A stretch of 16,163 nucleotides of DNA from an uncultured Oscillibacter sp. GTDB taxonomy: Bacteria; Bacillota; Clostridia; Oscillospirales; Oscillospiraceae. Within the stretch, counting starts at the first letter, position 1; every line of letters starts with the position of its first letter. This document shows, piece after piece, positions 7,654-15,520 of this stretch. The notes under the pieces were generated by a model. It saw only the letters and a list, made by a program, of their open reading frames with translations. It searched no databases and had not been told where the DNA came from. Made by a program: the position numbers and the translations under genes. Where the stretch lies: positions 1 to 16,163 of the forward strand of contig CAJTZI010000048.1 in NCBI GenBank assembly GCA_910584075.1, written 5' to 3'.

Positions 7654-9389
7654 TTCGTTCCCTCCGTTTTCTCTGACTTGGCCTGGGGCACCCTGGAGCG
7701 GGGCGCCAGCAGCAGGTTGATCACGCCGTTGAAGATGCCGATGAATACCAGCAGGATCACCACCATCATGGTGACAAAGGCGGCGGCCTGGCTGTATTTT
7801 GCCTGATCGAACAGGGAGTAGATCTTGCTGGTCACCAGGTTCCACCGGGCGGACACCAGGAAGATCACCGCGCTGACGGCGGTAATGGCCTTGGTAAAGG
7901 AGTACACGATGCCGGAGAAGAAGGCGTTGCGCAGCATGGGCAGCGTGATGCGCCGGAAGGAATAGCCGGTGTCCGCGCCCAAAATAGTGGAGGCCTCCTC
8001 AATGGAGTTGTCGATCTGCAGCAGCGTGGTGGTGCCGGACTCAATGGCCACCGGCATGTTTCGGAAGGTAAACACGATGACCAGGATCACGGCGGTGCCG
8101 GTGAGGACCAGGGGTTTGGTGTTGAAGGCCAGCACATAGCTGATACCCAGCACCGTGCCGGGGACGGCGAACATCAGCACGGAGGAGATCTCGATGAACC
8201 GCTTGCCGTAATAGCTGCGTTTGGCGGTGATGTAGGCGATGACCATGCCAAAAAGGCCGCCCACAAGCGCGGAGATCAGACCCAGGACCATGGAGTTTTT
8301 CAGACTGTCCCAGCCGTAGGCCAAGGCCTTTTTATACTGGTCCAGGGTCAGCGTATAGTCATAGCCCCAGGTCCTGATGAAGGAACCGTAGATCACGCTG
8401 CCGTACAGCAGGATGATCACCGCCGCCACAGCCAGGCAGAAGGCGAAGAGGGGCCACTTGATATGGGGTTCGTCAATGAGCTTCCGAGCCTGGGTGGGCT
8501 TGCCGGTGACAGTGACAAAGCTCTTCTTTCCCACCCAGTATTTATTAAAGAGATATGCGGCCACCGCAGGAAGGAGCAGCAGCAGGGCCAGCACGGAACC
8601 CTTTTGCATATCATAGCTTCCGGTGATAATCTGGTAGACCTCAATGGAGAGCGTGGAGAACTCGCCGCCGATGGTGGCGGGGTTGGAGAAGTCCTCCAGG
8701 GACTGGATGAACACCAACAGACAGCCGGAGATGATCCCCGGCAGGGACAGCGGAAACGTCACCGTCCAGAAGGTATGCCAGCGGCTGGCGCCCATGTTGC
8801 AGGCCGCGTCCTCCACAGAGGCGTCGATGCTGGAGAGGATGCCGGAGAGGGTCAGGTAGGCCACCGGGAAAAAGCTGATGACCTGGACCACAATCAGACT
8901 GCCCATGCCGTAGACGTTGTTGCCGGTGATGCCCAGCAGCGTCTTGGTGATAAAGCCCTGCTTGCCGAAGAGGAAGATGATGGACAAAGACAGGATGAAC
9001 GGCGGGGACAGGATCGGCAACGTGGCGATGGTCTTCAAAAACCGCTTGCCGGGAACGTTGGTGCGGGTGATGGTATAGGCGAATATGTACCCGATGAAGG
9101 TGGAGATAACCGCTACCACCAGTCCCAGCAGCATGGTGCGTCCAAACACCCGCAGGTAGCGGGAGGTGGAGAGAATCGTCCCCAGGTTTACCAGGGAGAA
9201 ATTGCCCTCCGCGTCGGTGAGACTGAAAATCAGGATCTTGAGCAGGGGATAGATGACGAACAGGAGAAGCAGCAGAATCGTGAGGACCACCGCCGCCAAC
9301 AGGATTGGCTGGCGCAGGATCATCTTGGTCTCGTTCAGCTTCTTCACCCGGGCGGCGCTCTTGCCGCCCGCGCCGGCGGAATTTGCCAT
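7650..9389 (-). CDS. Fused two-module ABC permease (FbpB/AfuB type)
   Basis: A 579-residue inner-membrane protein with two complete permease modules in one chain, as in FbpB and AfuB, so a single copy could form the channel. Each module ends in an EAA loop that docks on the ATPase: around 193-207 (EDAACNMGASRWHTFWTV) and around 463-480 (IEEASTILGADTGYSFRRI). Strong hydrophobic segments start at about 28 (PILLAAVVLTILLLLLFVIY) and recur through both halves; a soluble linker near 285-312 separates the modules. The ATG at 9389 is preceded by GGAGGG at suitable spacing; the frame extends to 9572 but that part overlaps the binding-protein gene. The stop overlaps the ATPase start (ATGA). Between this gene and the lipoprotein gene lie two strong hairpins. 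Confidence 0.94.
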   Translation of the reverse strand: MANSAGAGGKSAARVKKLNETKMILRQPILLAAVVLTILLLLLFVIYPLLKILIFSLTDAEGNFSLVNLGTILSTSRYLRVFGRTMLLGLVVAVISTFIGYIFAYTITRTNVPGKRFLKTIATLPILSPPFILSLSIIFLFGKQGFITKTLLGITGNNVYGMGSLIVVQVISFFPVAYLTLSGILSSIDASVEDAACNMGASRWHTFWTVTFPLSLPGIISGCLLVFIQSLEDFSNPATIGGEFSTLSIEVYQIITGSYDMQKGSVLALLLLLPAVAAYLFNKYWVGKKSFVTVTGKPTQARKLIDEPHIKWPLFAFCLAVAAVIILLYGSVIYGSFIRTWGYDYTLTLDQYKKALAYGWDSLKNSMVLGLISALVGGLFGMVIAYITAKRSYYGKRFIEISSVLMFAVPGTVLGISYVLAFNTKPLVLTGTAVILVIVFTFRNMPVAIESGTTTLLQIDNSIEEASTILGADTGYSFRRITLPMLRNAFFSGIVYSFTKAITAVSAVIFLVSARWNLVTSKIYSLFDQAKYSQAAAFVTMMVVILLVFIGIFNGVINLLLAPRSRVPQAKSEKTEGTK

Positions 9390-9419
9390 AGTGGGTCCCT
9401 CCTGTGCAGTTAGTGGGGC

Positions 9420-9451
9420 GGGGCCTCCTCCCCTAACAGGGAGGAGGCCCC
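9420..9451 (-). promoter_or_regulatory. 13-bp perfect intercistronic hairpin
   Basis: GGGGCCTCCTCCC (9420-9432) and GGGAGGAGGCCCC (9439-9451) pair perfectly around a 6-base loop. It sits between the binding-protein stop and the permease ribosome site and lacks a T run. A likely role is to shield the 3' end of the upstream message from exonucleases, giving more lipoprotein than permease. Confidence 0.7.
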
Positions 9452-9456
9452 TGTAA

Positions 9457-9479
9457 GCGGCGGACACACCGTCCGCTGC
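9457..9479 (-). promoter_or_regulatory. Second intercistronic hairpin after the binding-protein gene
   Basis: GCGGCGGAC (9457-9465) and GTCCGCTGC (9471-9479) form a 9-bp stem with one wobble pair and a 5-base loop. It ends 4 bases before the binding-protein stop codon on the complementary side and stands in tandem with the 13-bp hairpin. Confidence 0.6.
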
Positions 9480-9483
9480 CGGT

Positions 9484-10590
9484 TTACTCCTTGGGGGCGC
9501 TGGCGATCTTCTCCTCGAACTGGTTGCAGTAATCGCTCTTGGCACCGGCGGCCCAGACGGCGTCATAGTCAATGACCTCCACCTGATCCAGCGTCACCAG
9601 ACCGTCGGCCACGGCGGCCTTGGTGTTGGTGGGTACGCGGAAGGAGTTGTTCTCCGCATACAGGCCCTGGCCCTTTTCAGAGCACATCCAGTCGATGAAC
9701 AGCTTGGCGTTTTCCTGCTCCTCGGCCTTGCCGCCTTTGATGAGGGCGGTGGCGCCCACCTCGTAGCCGGTGCCGTCGGAGGGGAAGGACAGTTCGATGG
9801 GGTAGCCCTCGGCGGTGGGCTGCAGGCCGTCGTGGGAGAAGGTCAGAGCGATGGCGGCCTCACCCATGGCCACGGCGTTGGGGGCCGCCGCGCCGGACTT
9901 GGTGTACTGGGACATGTTGTTGTTCAGCTGGCCCAGGTACTCCCAGACCCCGTCGTCGCCCTTGAGCTGAACCAGGGTGGCCAGCACGGTGTAGGCGGTG
10001 CCGGAGGTAGCGGGGTGGGCCATGATAATCTCGCCCTTATAGGCGGGGTCCAGCAGGTCCGCCCAGCTGCCGGGATAGGACATGCCCTTGTCGGCAAACC
10101 ACTCCTTGTTGCAGGCGAAGGCGATGCAGCCCACATAGATCGGGTTCCAAGTGCCGGTGGGATCGATATAGGAGGCGGGGGTGTTGCCCAGCTCAGAGGA
10201 CTGATAAGGCTCCAGCAGCCCCTTCTCCACGGCGGCGATGTAGTTGTCCGTGGAGCCGCCGAACATCAGCGTGGCCTGGGGGTTCTCCTTCTCGGCCTCC
10301 ACACGGGTCAGCATCTCGCCGGCGGAGAGGCGGATGTAGTTGACCTTGATGCCGGTCTCCTTCTCAAACTCGTTGAAATAGTAGACCACCTCGGCCTCGG
10401 GGAAGGCGGTGTAGACGGTGAGTTCCTTGCTGCCGGAGGGGGCCGCAGGCTCCGCCGCATTGGAACCGCCGCCGCTATCGGCCGGGGGCTGCTGTGCCGT
10501 GTCTCCGCCACCACCGCCACAGGCGGTCAGCGCCAGCAGCATCACGGCGGTCAGCACCATTGCAAGAACGCGTTTGGTAGACTTCTTCAT
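9484..10590 (-). CDS. Substrate-binding lipoprotein (Fbp/AfuA/PhnS-like)
   Basis: A 368-residue extracellular binding protein for the ABC importer. The N-terminus is a lipoprotein signal (basic MKKSTKR, hydrophobic core, lipobox LTAC with Cys24), followed by a Gly/Ser/Pro/Glu-rich linker that tethers it to the membrane. The mature part starts ELTVYTAFPEAEVVYYFNEF, the typical opening of the family that binds ferric ion, hexose phosphates (AfuA) or 2-aminoethylphosphonate. The paired tyrosines that hold iron in FbpA (SYY near the middle) are not seen; the matching stretch reads ALTFSHDG. That favours an organic, perhaps phosphorylated, ligand, but this is inference. AGGAGA precedes the ATG at 10590. 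It follows the EEP gene after 70 bases and precedes two hairpins. Confidence 0.92.
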   Translation of the reverse strand: MKKSTKRVLAMVLTAVMLLALTACGGGGGDTAQQPPADSGGGSNAAEPAAPSGSKELTVYTAFPEAEVVYYFNEFEKETGIKVNYIRLSAGEMLTRVEAEKENPQATLMFGGSTDNYIAAVEKGLLEPYQSSELGNTPASYIDPTGTWNPIYVGCIAFACNKEWFADKGMSYPGSWADLLDPAYKGEIIMAHPATSGTAYTVLATLVQLKGDDGVWEYLGQLNNNMSQYTKSGAAAPNAVAMGEAAIALTFSHDGLQPTAEGYPIELSFPSDGTGYEVGATALIKGGKAEEQENAKLFIDWMCSEKGQGLYAENNSFRVPTNTKAAVADGLVTLDQVEVIDYDAVWAAGAKSDYCNQFEEKIASAPKE

Positions 10591-10630
10591 GATCGTTTCT
10601 CCTTTTCATTCAACTGTGGTGGTATGTGTA

Positions 10631-10648
10631 TCCATGCCTCCGCATGGA
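10631..10648 (-). promoter_or_regulatory. Hairpin between EEP and binding-protein genes
   Basis: TCCATGC (10631-10637) and GCATGGA (10642-10648) form a 7-bp stem with a 4-base loop and no T run. It lies in the 70-base gap upstream of the lipoprotein ribosome site and may serve as an mRNA processing or stability element. Confidence 0.45.
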
Positions 10649-10660
10649 GGGATCACCCAA

Positions 10661-11695
10661 TCAGCCCAGGCGGCACATGGCCCAGACCGCGTTGTGGTCG
10701 GAAAGCTCCGCCCCGGTGAAGGCCGCCAGCGCCGAGCCGGGACGGGCGTAGGTCAGGTCCTCCCGTGCGGTGGAGACCATGCGGCTCTCCCCCGCCGGGG
10801 CGCCCCGCAGCATAATCCAGTCCAGCCGCAGCGGCAGGAAGTCTCCCCCTGGCAGGGGCTTGCGCCGGGTGTGTCTCGGCTTCCCCGGCACGATCTCATA
10901 GCCCGCCTCCGCCGCCATGGGCAAAAGCTCCTCAAACTGGAACACGTCCTCCAGGCAGCGGCGGCGCAGCTCGGAACTTGCAGCGATGACGCCGATGTCC
11001 TCCTTGTCCCGGCCGTCGAAGGTGTTGGTGTTCAGGTCGCCCCCCAGGATCACCGGCATGTCCGGCAACTCCCGTTCCACCGCGTCCAAAATGGCTCGCA
11101 TCTGACGGCCGCGGCCCGGGCCGTCGGCCCGGTTTTCCAGGTGGATGGACACAGCCCCCAGAGGCCGCCCGCCCACATCCAGCTCCGCGAACACCGCCAG
11201 CCGCCCGCCGATGCGCCTCTGGCGGTCAAAGTACCAGTTGTACTCCTCCGGCAACCGGATGACTCCTGCCCGGCGGATGGGCCAGCGGGAGAACACGGCG
11301 TTACCGTGGAAGCCCTTCTCATTCTCATCGTTCACGAGCTCGATGAACTCCAGACCCCAGGCGTAGTTCAGGCCGAATGCCGCCGCCAGCTCCCGGGCAG
11401 TGTTTTTGTTGCCGGACCGGGCACAGCCGTCGTCCAGCTCGTTGGCCAGGATCAGGTCGAAGGGCCGGATATCCGGGCAGTCTCGCAGAAAATCCTGAAT
11501 CTCCTCCAGGTGAACGCCCCTCTCCATGTTGAACATCAGCACCCCAAGGACCTCCGGCGCCGTCTCCGGCGGGGGCACGAAGTTGTCGGTCTCCGCCTCC
11601 CCGAACTGGGGGATCATGGCCATGACCTCCTCCTGGGACCGGGTGTCCAGCAGCGCCCCCAGGGCCTTGCGCTCCTCCAGTGGAATTCCTCTCAT
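10661..11695 (-). CDS. Endonuclease/exonuclease/phosphatase (EEP) family hydrolase
   Basis: A 344-residue metal-dependent phosphomonoester or phosphodiester hydrolase. All key EEP positions are visible: Asn56 (MFNMERG), Glu86 (ILANELD), His130 and Asn132 (GFHGNAVFSR), His185 (VSIHLEN), Asp220 and Asn222 (GGDLNTN), Asp292 (LDWIML) and the C-terminal Asp333-His334 (LSDHNAVW). There is an N-terminal extension of about 50 residues. No signal peptide or membrane segment is seen, so it should act in the cytoplasm. The ATG at 11695 overlaps the regulator stop as ATGA and has GGAGGG upstream within the regulator gene. The family includes DNases, deadenylases, sphingomyelinases and inositol phosphatases. 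In an uptake operon a small-molecule phosphodiester or phosphate substrate is more likely than nucleic acid. Confidence 0.88.
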   Translation of the reverse strand: MRGIPLEERKALGALLDTRSQEEVMAMIPQFGEAETDNFVPPPETAPEVLGVLMFNMERGVHLEEIQDFLRDCPDIRPFDLILANELDDGCARSGNKNTARELAAAFGLNYAWGLEFIELVNDENEKGFHGNAVFSRWPIRRAGVIRLPEEYNWYFDRQRRIGGRLAVFAELDVGGRPLGAVSIHLENRADGPGRGRQMRAILDAVERELPDMPVILGGDLNTNTFDGRDKEDIGVIAASSELRRRCLEDVFQFEELLPMAAEAGYEIVPGKPRHTRRKPLPGGDFLPLRLDWIMLRGAPAGESRMVSTAREDLTYARPGSALAAFTGAELSDHNAVWAMCRLG

Positions 11696-12714
11696 GACAT
11701 TCCCTCCTGTCCTTCTCTTTTTCGGCAGGTGGAGCGGATAATCAGCTCCGGCTGAAGGACGTCCCTGGTCTGTATGTTCTCTCCGCCGTTTTTTTTCAGC
11801 AGGCGGTCCACCGCCAGCCGGCCCGCCTGGAACTTTTTCTGTGAGACGGTGGTGAGTTCCATCTGCGGCAGGCTTCCAAAAGAGATGTTATCAAACCCGA
11901 CCAGGGAGAGGTCCTCCGGTATCCGGAGACCGCAGGCCTCAGCCGCCTCAAGAATTTTCACCGCCGCCATATCGGAGTAGGCGAGAACTGCGTCCGGGCG
12001 CTCTTTGCTCCGGAAGAGCTCTTCAGCCTGTTCGCCGCACCATTGCAGCAGACCGCTCTCCTCTCCCGCCCAAGTGATCTCCCGGCAGGGCCGGCCGTTC
12101 AGCGCCATGGAGCGCCGGTATCCCGCAAGCCTCTGCTCCAGGGTCCGGGTCCCCTGCCGGCCTCCCAGAAAGACAATTTCGCGGTGGCCCAGGAGATGCA
12201 GATACTGCGCCGCCTCATAGGCCCCCCGGGCGTTATCCGCCTCCACATAACTGCAGTCAGGCCCGTGGTTGCTTCCAAGATAGACACAGGGCATATCCCC
12301 CAGCAATGCCCCGTGCTTGCTCTGTGAATCGGGGGAAGAGGCGGTAATCAGCATCCCGTCCACCCTGTGGGACAGCAGCTGGTCAATGGCCTCCAGCTCG
12401 TATGCCGGGTCGTGCAGCGTGTTGATGAGAATCGCCCTGTATCCCGCCTCCGCCGCGCGGCCCTCCATCGCTGTGCAGAGGGTGGAGAAATAGGGGTTTG
12501 AGATGTCCGGAACGATAATGCCGATGGTATGCGTCTCCTGCCCCGCAAGGCCCTTGGCCGTGATATCCGGGACATAACTCAGCGCCTCGCAGGCGTCACG
12601 AACGGCTTTTTTGGTCTTTGGGGTAATCGCGGGATGGTCGTTCAACGCCCGGGAGACCGTGGAGGTGCTCACCCCCGCCAGCGCCGCTATATCTCGAACT
12701 GTCACTCGCTTCAT
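11692..12714 (-). CDS. LacI-family regulator, first gene of the uptake operon
   Basis: A 340-residue LacI/GalR-type regulator. The N-terminal helix-turn-helix (VTVRDIAALAGVSTSTVSRA, about 4-23) is followed by the hinge region and a periplasmic-binding-protein-like effector domain beginning HTIGIIVPDISNPYFS and ending near DLSLVGFDNISFG. The ATG at 12714 gives the canonical family N-terminus, though the upstream sequence has only a weak ribosome site (AAGGA lies too far away). It is co-transcribed with the transporter: its TGA overlaps the EEP start. Upstream are a TTGACG-17-TATTTT promoter and, immediately downstream of that, a 13-base operator-like site. This suggests negative autoregulation of the operon, relieved by a sugar or sugar-phosphate ligand. 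The recognition-helix residues differ from those of the divergent regulator at 13028. Confidence 0.94.
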   Translation of the reverse strand: MKRVTVRDIAALAGVSTSTVSRALNDHPAITPKTKKAVRDACEALSYVPDITAKGLAGQETHTIGIIVPDISNPYFSTLCTAMEGRAAEAGYRAILINTLHDPAYELEAIDQLLSHRVDGMLITASSPDSQSKHGALLGDMPCVYLGSNHGPDCSYVEADNARGAYEAAQYLHLLGHREIVFLGGRQGTRTLEQRLAGYRRSMALNGRPCREITWAGEESGLLQWCGEQAEELFRSKERPDAVLAYSDMAAVKILEAAEACGLRIPEDLSLVGFDNISFGSLPQMELTTVSQKKFQAGRLAVDRLLKKNGGENIQTRDVLQPELIIRSTCRKREGQEGMS

Positions 12715-12743
12715 GGTATTCCACTCTATCCTTGCAGCGTTTC

Positions 12744-12756
12744 ATGCAACCGTTTT
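12744..12756 (-). promoter_or_regulatory. Operator-like 13-mer in front of the uptake operon
   Basis: ATGCAACCGTTTT on the plus strand is identical to the sequence at 12994-13006. Its core AACCGTT is an odd-centred palindrome with the central CG step usual for LacI-family sites. It starts about 9 bases downstream of the minus-strand -10 box, so a bound repressor would cover the transcription start. Confidence 0.6.
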
Positions 12757-12764
12757 CTTTTATT

Positions 12765-12793
12765 AAAATATCACAGCGGGTAAAAATCGTCAA
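12765..12793 (-). promoter_or_regulatory. Sigma-A-type promoter of the uptake operon
   Basis: On the minus strand TTGACG (12793-12788) and TATTTT (12770-12765) are separated by exactly 17 bases. The start of transcription would fall near 12758, giving a leader of about 44 bases before the regulator ATG. Confidence 0.7.
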
Positions 12794-12867
12794 TCCACAA
12801 AACTATTTTCTGCTATTTCTCCAAAAACCTCTCTTGTTTTTGTGCAAAAATACCCGTGGATATTCCA

Positions 12868-12896
12868 TTGCTTTTTTGTGTATTTTCACCTATAAT
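12868..12896 (+). promoter_or_regulatory. Sigma-A-type promoter for the divergent LacI gene
   Basis: TTGCTT (12868-12873) and TATAAT (12891-12896) are 17 bases apart on the plus strand. The leader to the ATG at 13028 would be about 125 bases and contains the second operator-like site, which would then act as a roadblock rather than by covering the promoter. Confidence 0.6.
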
Positions 12897-12993
12897 GTCA
12901 TGTAAAGAGGATGTATAACCTATTTTGAATTGTGATTGAGATTTAAAAAAACAATCAAAACTCCGCACATCCGCAATAGGTCATCCCTATCTT

Positions 12994-13008
12994 ATGCAAC
13001 CGTTTTAT
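12994..13008 (+). promoter_or_regulatory. Operator-like site in front of the divergent LacI gene
   Basis: ATGCAACCGTTTTAT contains the same 13 bases found at 12744 and extends to an imperfect 15-base palindrome (ATxxAACcGTTxxAT). It ends about 20 bases before the ATG at 13028, just upstream of the GGGGGTGAGG ribosome site. Confidence 0.6.
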
Positions 13009-13027
13009 ACAGGGGGTGAGGCGCTTT

Positions 13028-14041
13028 ATGGGCACTGTCACAATCAAAGACATCGCCAGAATCGCCGGCGTCTCCTGCGCCACGGTCTCCCGGGTGCTGA
13101 ATGGATCGCCCACGGTGGCGCCTGAGCTGCGGGACAAAATCCTGGACCTGTGCCGGCAGTATGGCTACCGCAGGAATTTGCTGGCCCGCGGACTCAGCTC
13201 CGGGAGAACCAATCTGGTGGGCTGCATCCTGTCCGACCTGGACAACCCCCTCTTCGCCGATATGGCCCTGGCGCTGGAGCGGTTTCTCCGCGTGCGGGGT
13301 TACCATCTCCTCCTTTGCCGGGGGCGGGTGGAGGACGGCAACATCGGGCAGCTCTTCGACTTCCTGATCGGGCACCGGGTAGACGGCATCATTCTGGCCA
13401 GCTCCTCCAAACAGGCGCCGGAGCTGATCCGCCGCTATCTCAAATACATCCCCATTGTCCTCCAGGGCGGGCTGGACGATCCCCAGCTCACTATTCCCTC
13501 CGTCTATGTGGACAGCGCCGCCGGCGGCGAAATGGCCGCCCAGTACCTCTTCCGGCTTGGGCATACCGAGGTGGCGTATCTGGGCGCCCGGGAGAACAAC
13601 TACTCCCATCTGGCCCGGCAGCGGGGGTTTGCCGCCGCTGCGGACCGGCTGGGCATGTCCGTGCGGACTTTTACCAACGGTGCCTTCTCCTCCACCATGG
13701 AGGTGGGGTATCATCTGGCACGGCAGTTTTTCCTGAATCCCTTCCGGGAGACGGCCGTCTTCGCTGCCTGCGACACCATCGCCCTGGGCGTGATGTCCGC
13801 CGCCAGGGAATTCCATATCTCCATTCCCGATGACATCTCCCTGCTGGGCTTCGACAATATCATCTACGCCGGGTTCCCCCACATCCGGCTGAGCACGCTG
13901 GACCACCGGGCCAGATTGGTGGTGGAGACTGCCGCGGACCGGCTTCTCACACAGATCCAGCACCCGGACGCCGCCTGCGCACAGCCGGTCATGATCCCCC
14001 CCGTACTGGTTGAGCGGGCCACCTGTAAACCGCGCCGCTGA
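13028..14041 (+). CDS. LacI-family regulator, divergent from the uptake operon
   Basis: A 337-residue LacI/GalR-type regulator. The helix-turn-helix (VTIKDIARIAGVSCATVSRV, about 4-23) is followed by an effector domain starting TNLVGCILSDLDNPLFADMA and ending with DISLLGFDNIIYAG. The ATG at 13028 is preferred because GAGG lies 6 bases upstream; an in-frame GTG at 13016 would leave the ribosome site inside the gene. It is transcribed away from the transport operon and no metabolic gene follows on the same strand, so its targets are probably the shared intergenic region and perhaps distant genes. Its recognition-helix residues (SCATVS) differ from STSTVS in the partner regulator and are closer to the CcpA type (SMATVS). 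A 12-base palindrome, GCTGAGCTCAGC, spans its stop codon (14037-14048); no terminator was found. Confidence 0.93.
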   Translation: MGTVTIKDIARIAGVSCATVSRVLNGSPTVAPELRDKILDLCRQYGYRRNLLARGLSSGRTNLVGCILSDLDNPLFADMALALERFLRVRGYHLLLCRGRVEDGNIGQLFDFLIGHRVDGIILASSSKQAPELIRRYLKYIPIVLQGGLDDPQLTIPSVYVDSAAGGEMAAQYLFRLGHTEVAYLGARENNYSHLARQRGFAAAADRLGMSVRTFTNGAFSSTMEVGYHLARQFFLNPFRETAVFAACDTIALGVMSAAREFHISIPDDISLLGFDNIIYAGFPHIRLSTLDHRARLVVETAADRLLTQIQHPDAACAQPVMIPPVLVERATCKPRR

Positions 14042-14159
14042 GCTCAGCCATGATACACAAAAGGGCGAAACACGGAGGAGGTGTATAAAAGACACAATGC
14101 GTCCGCCATGCCTTTTTCAACGCGGTTGCTATCCACAATTTTGACAAAGGAGAGAGCAC

Positions 14160-15515
14160 ATGAAAAAAGTATTCAGGATTTTTTCTCATTAGTTTTAACA
14201 ACTGTACTTTTATCCGGTATATGTGCCGGATCTGTTGGCCCTGACAGCCCTGATTATTCAGAATTAGCCGCTGTCTGGACGCCTACGATTTATCAAGATG
14301 TTACCACATCCTACGACGTGCGTGCTGACTTCCTGACCAGATTCGATTTTGACGGAGACTGGGCTGGTGGAAACAATTGGGAAAACACTTTTTCTTACCC
14401 CCTGACATCTGCTGTTTACTATTCTGTGCAAGAGACTGAAACACATTACTTTATCAATTATTTCTTTTTCCATCCACGGGATGATGGCCCAATTTCCGCT
14501 GAAAAACATGAAAATGATTTTGAAGGCGCATTATTTGTAATAAAGAAAGACGGGACCCCTTATGGATCATTTGTGCTGATGGAAACGCAGGCACACAACC
14601 ACTTCTACCAATACTCCAATGATAGCAGTATCATTGATAGAAGTGACGATATAGATGGCGCTGTTATCTTTGACAATGGGCATCCGTGCGTTTATATCTC
14701 TCCAAATGGTATCGGCACAAATGCGGGACATGGTGTGCGGGCATACGATGGATCTGCAGCTCAGGGTGATGACGGAATCATCTACCGGTACACAGACGGC
14801 CTTTCAATGGTACCAGAAAACGCCTCTGGCAATTATGAATATGTGTATGACTACGAGCTGATTAGTATGGATGTTTTTTTGGGAGCGGCGCTATGATATT
14901 GGAGGCCCCGATTCGACTTTCGGCGCTTTTGGACAGCTCTATGGAGATACCTACGGAAAAAATAAAGCTAAAATGCCATGGGCTTGGGATGATCCGCATG
15001 ATGGCCCTGCAATGATTGGCGTTAACTGGTCTGATCCAGCTCATTTTGTCGATGTGCACTTCGATGGCCTTGGCGATTTCTCACACACTTATTTGTATAA
15101 TCCTTACTTCTCACACATGATCACAATAAACAGCATAACAAGTCTGTCAAATGAAGACGCTTTTAACGATGAAAGTGATATTTATCTCTATTTAACGGCT
15201 GATAACGAAAAACAAATTGACGCGCGCTTTTGGAAGTTCAATCAGGCGGAGCTCAATGTGCCGAAGTCTGTGTTCTTCGGAAAGGACAATGCTGAATTTG
15301 GGGACCACTTTTCTGAAGCCTATAATACCCTTTATATTTGCATGAACCGTGATATTGAAATTGTGTTTGAGGTTCGGGATGCGGACGCACTGGGTGCGTA
15401 CAGCTCTATGGGAACTGTCTCTATTACGCCCGCTCCTAGTGAAACAATCATTCTGGACGCGCAATTGACTTCTGACGGGAAGGCTATGATCTCCGCAGTT
15501 GTTGTTACAAACTGA
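14160..15515 (+). pseudogene. Secreted protein with H-x-N-D-F-E region and C2-like tail, frameshifted twice
   Basis: AAGGAG precedes the ATG at 14160, but that frame stops after ten codons (MKKVFRIFSH). One base away continues a signal-peptide core (FFSLVLTTVLLSGICAGS) and about 240 residues to a stop at 14896. The T7 run at 14874-14880 is then one base too long: with T6 the frame would read MDVFWERRYDIGGPD and go on to a TGA at 15515. Restored, the protein has about 450 residues. The first part contains HYFINYFFFHPRDD, HENDFEGALFV and GHPCVYISPNG, which resemble the H-x-x-D-W-E and VVYV-x-x-x-H pattern of VPS62/NPP1-like domains. The tail (DIEIVFEVRDADALG) resembles a C2-type calcium-binding strand. 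The gene is A+T-richer than the operon to its left. Function unknown; homology is tentative. Confidence 0.6.
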
Positions 15516-15520
15516 TCTCG

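Noticed and set aside
6484..7806. 440-codon plus-strand ORF opposite the ATPase gene
   Set aside because: It is His/Gly/Leu-rich nonsense composition typical of the antisense frame of a GC-rich gene; the minus strand has complete ABC ATPase motifs.
10418..11755. 445-codon plus-strand ORF opposite the EEP and binding-protein genes
   Set aside because: Antisense shadow; the minus-strand genes have full catalytic motifs, lipobox and ribosome sites.
12733..12744. A cre-like site (TGCAGCGTTTCA) near the operon promoter
   Set aside because: It is two bases shorter than the cre consensus between conserved halves and is not repeated at the divergent gene; the 13-mer next to it is a better candidate.
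14081..14160. GTG start at 14081 for the secreted protein
   Set aside because: The GGAGGAG touches the GTG with no spacing, and the resulting N-terminus would place about 30 polar residues before the signal core; the ATG at 14160 with AAGGAG and a one-base shift is more likely.
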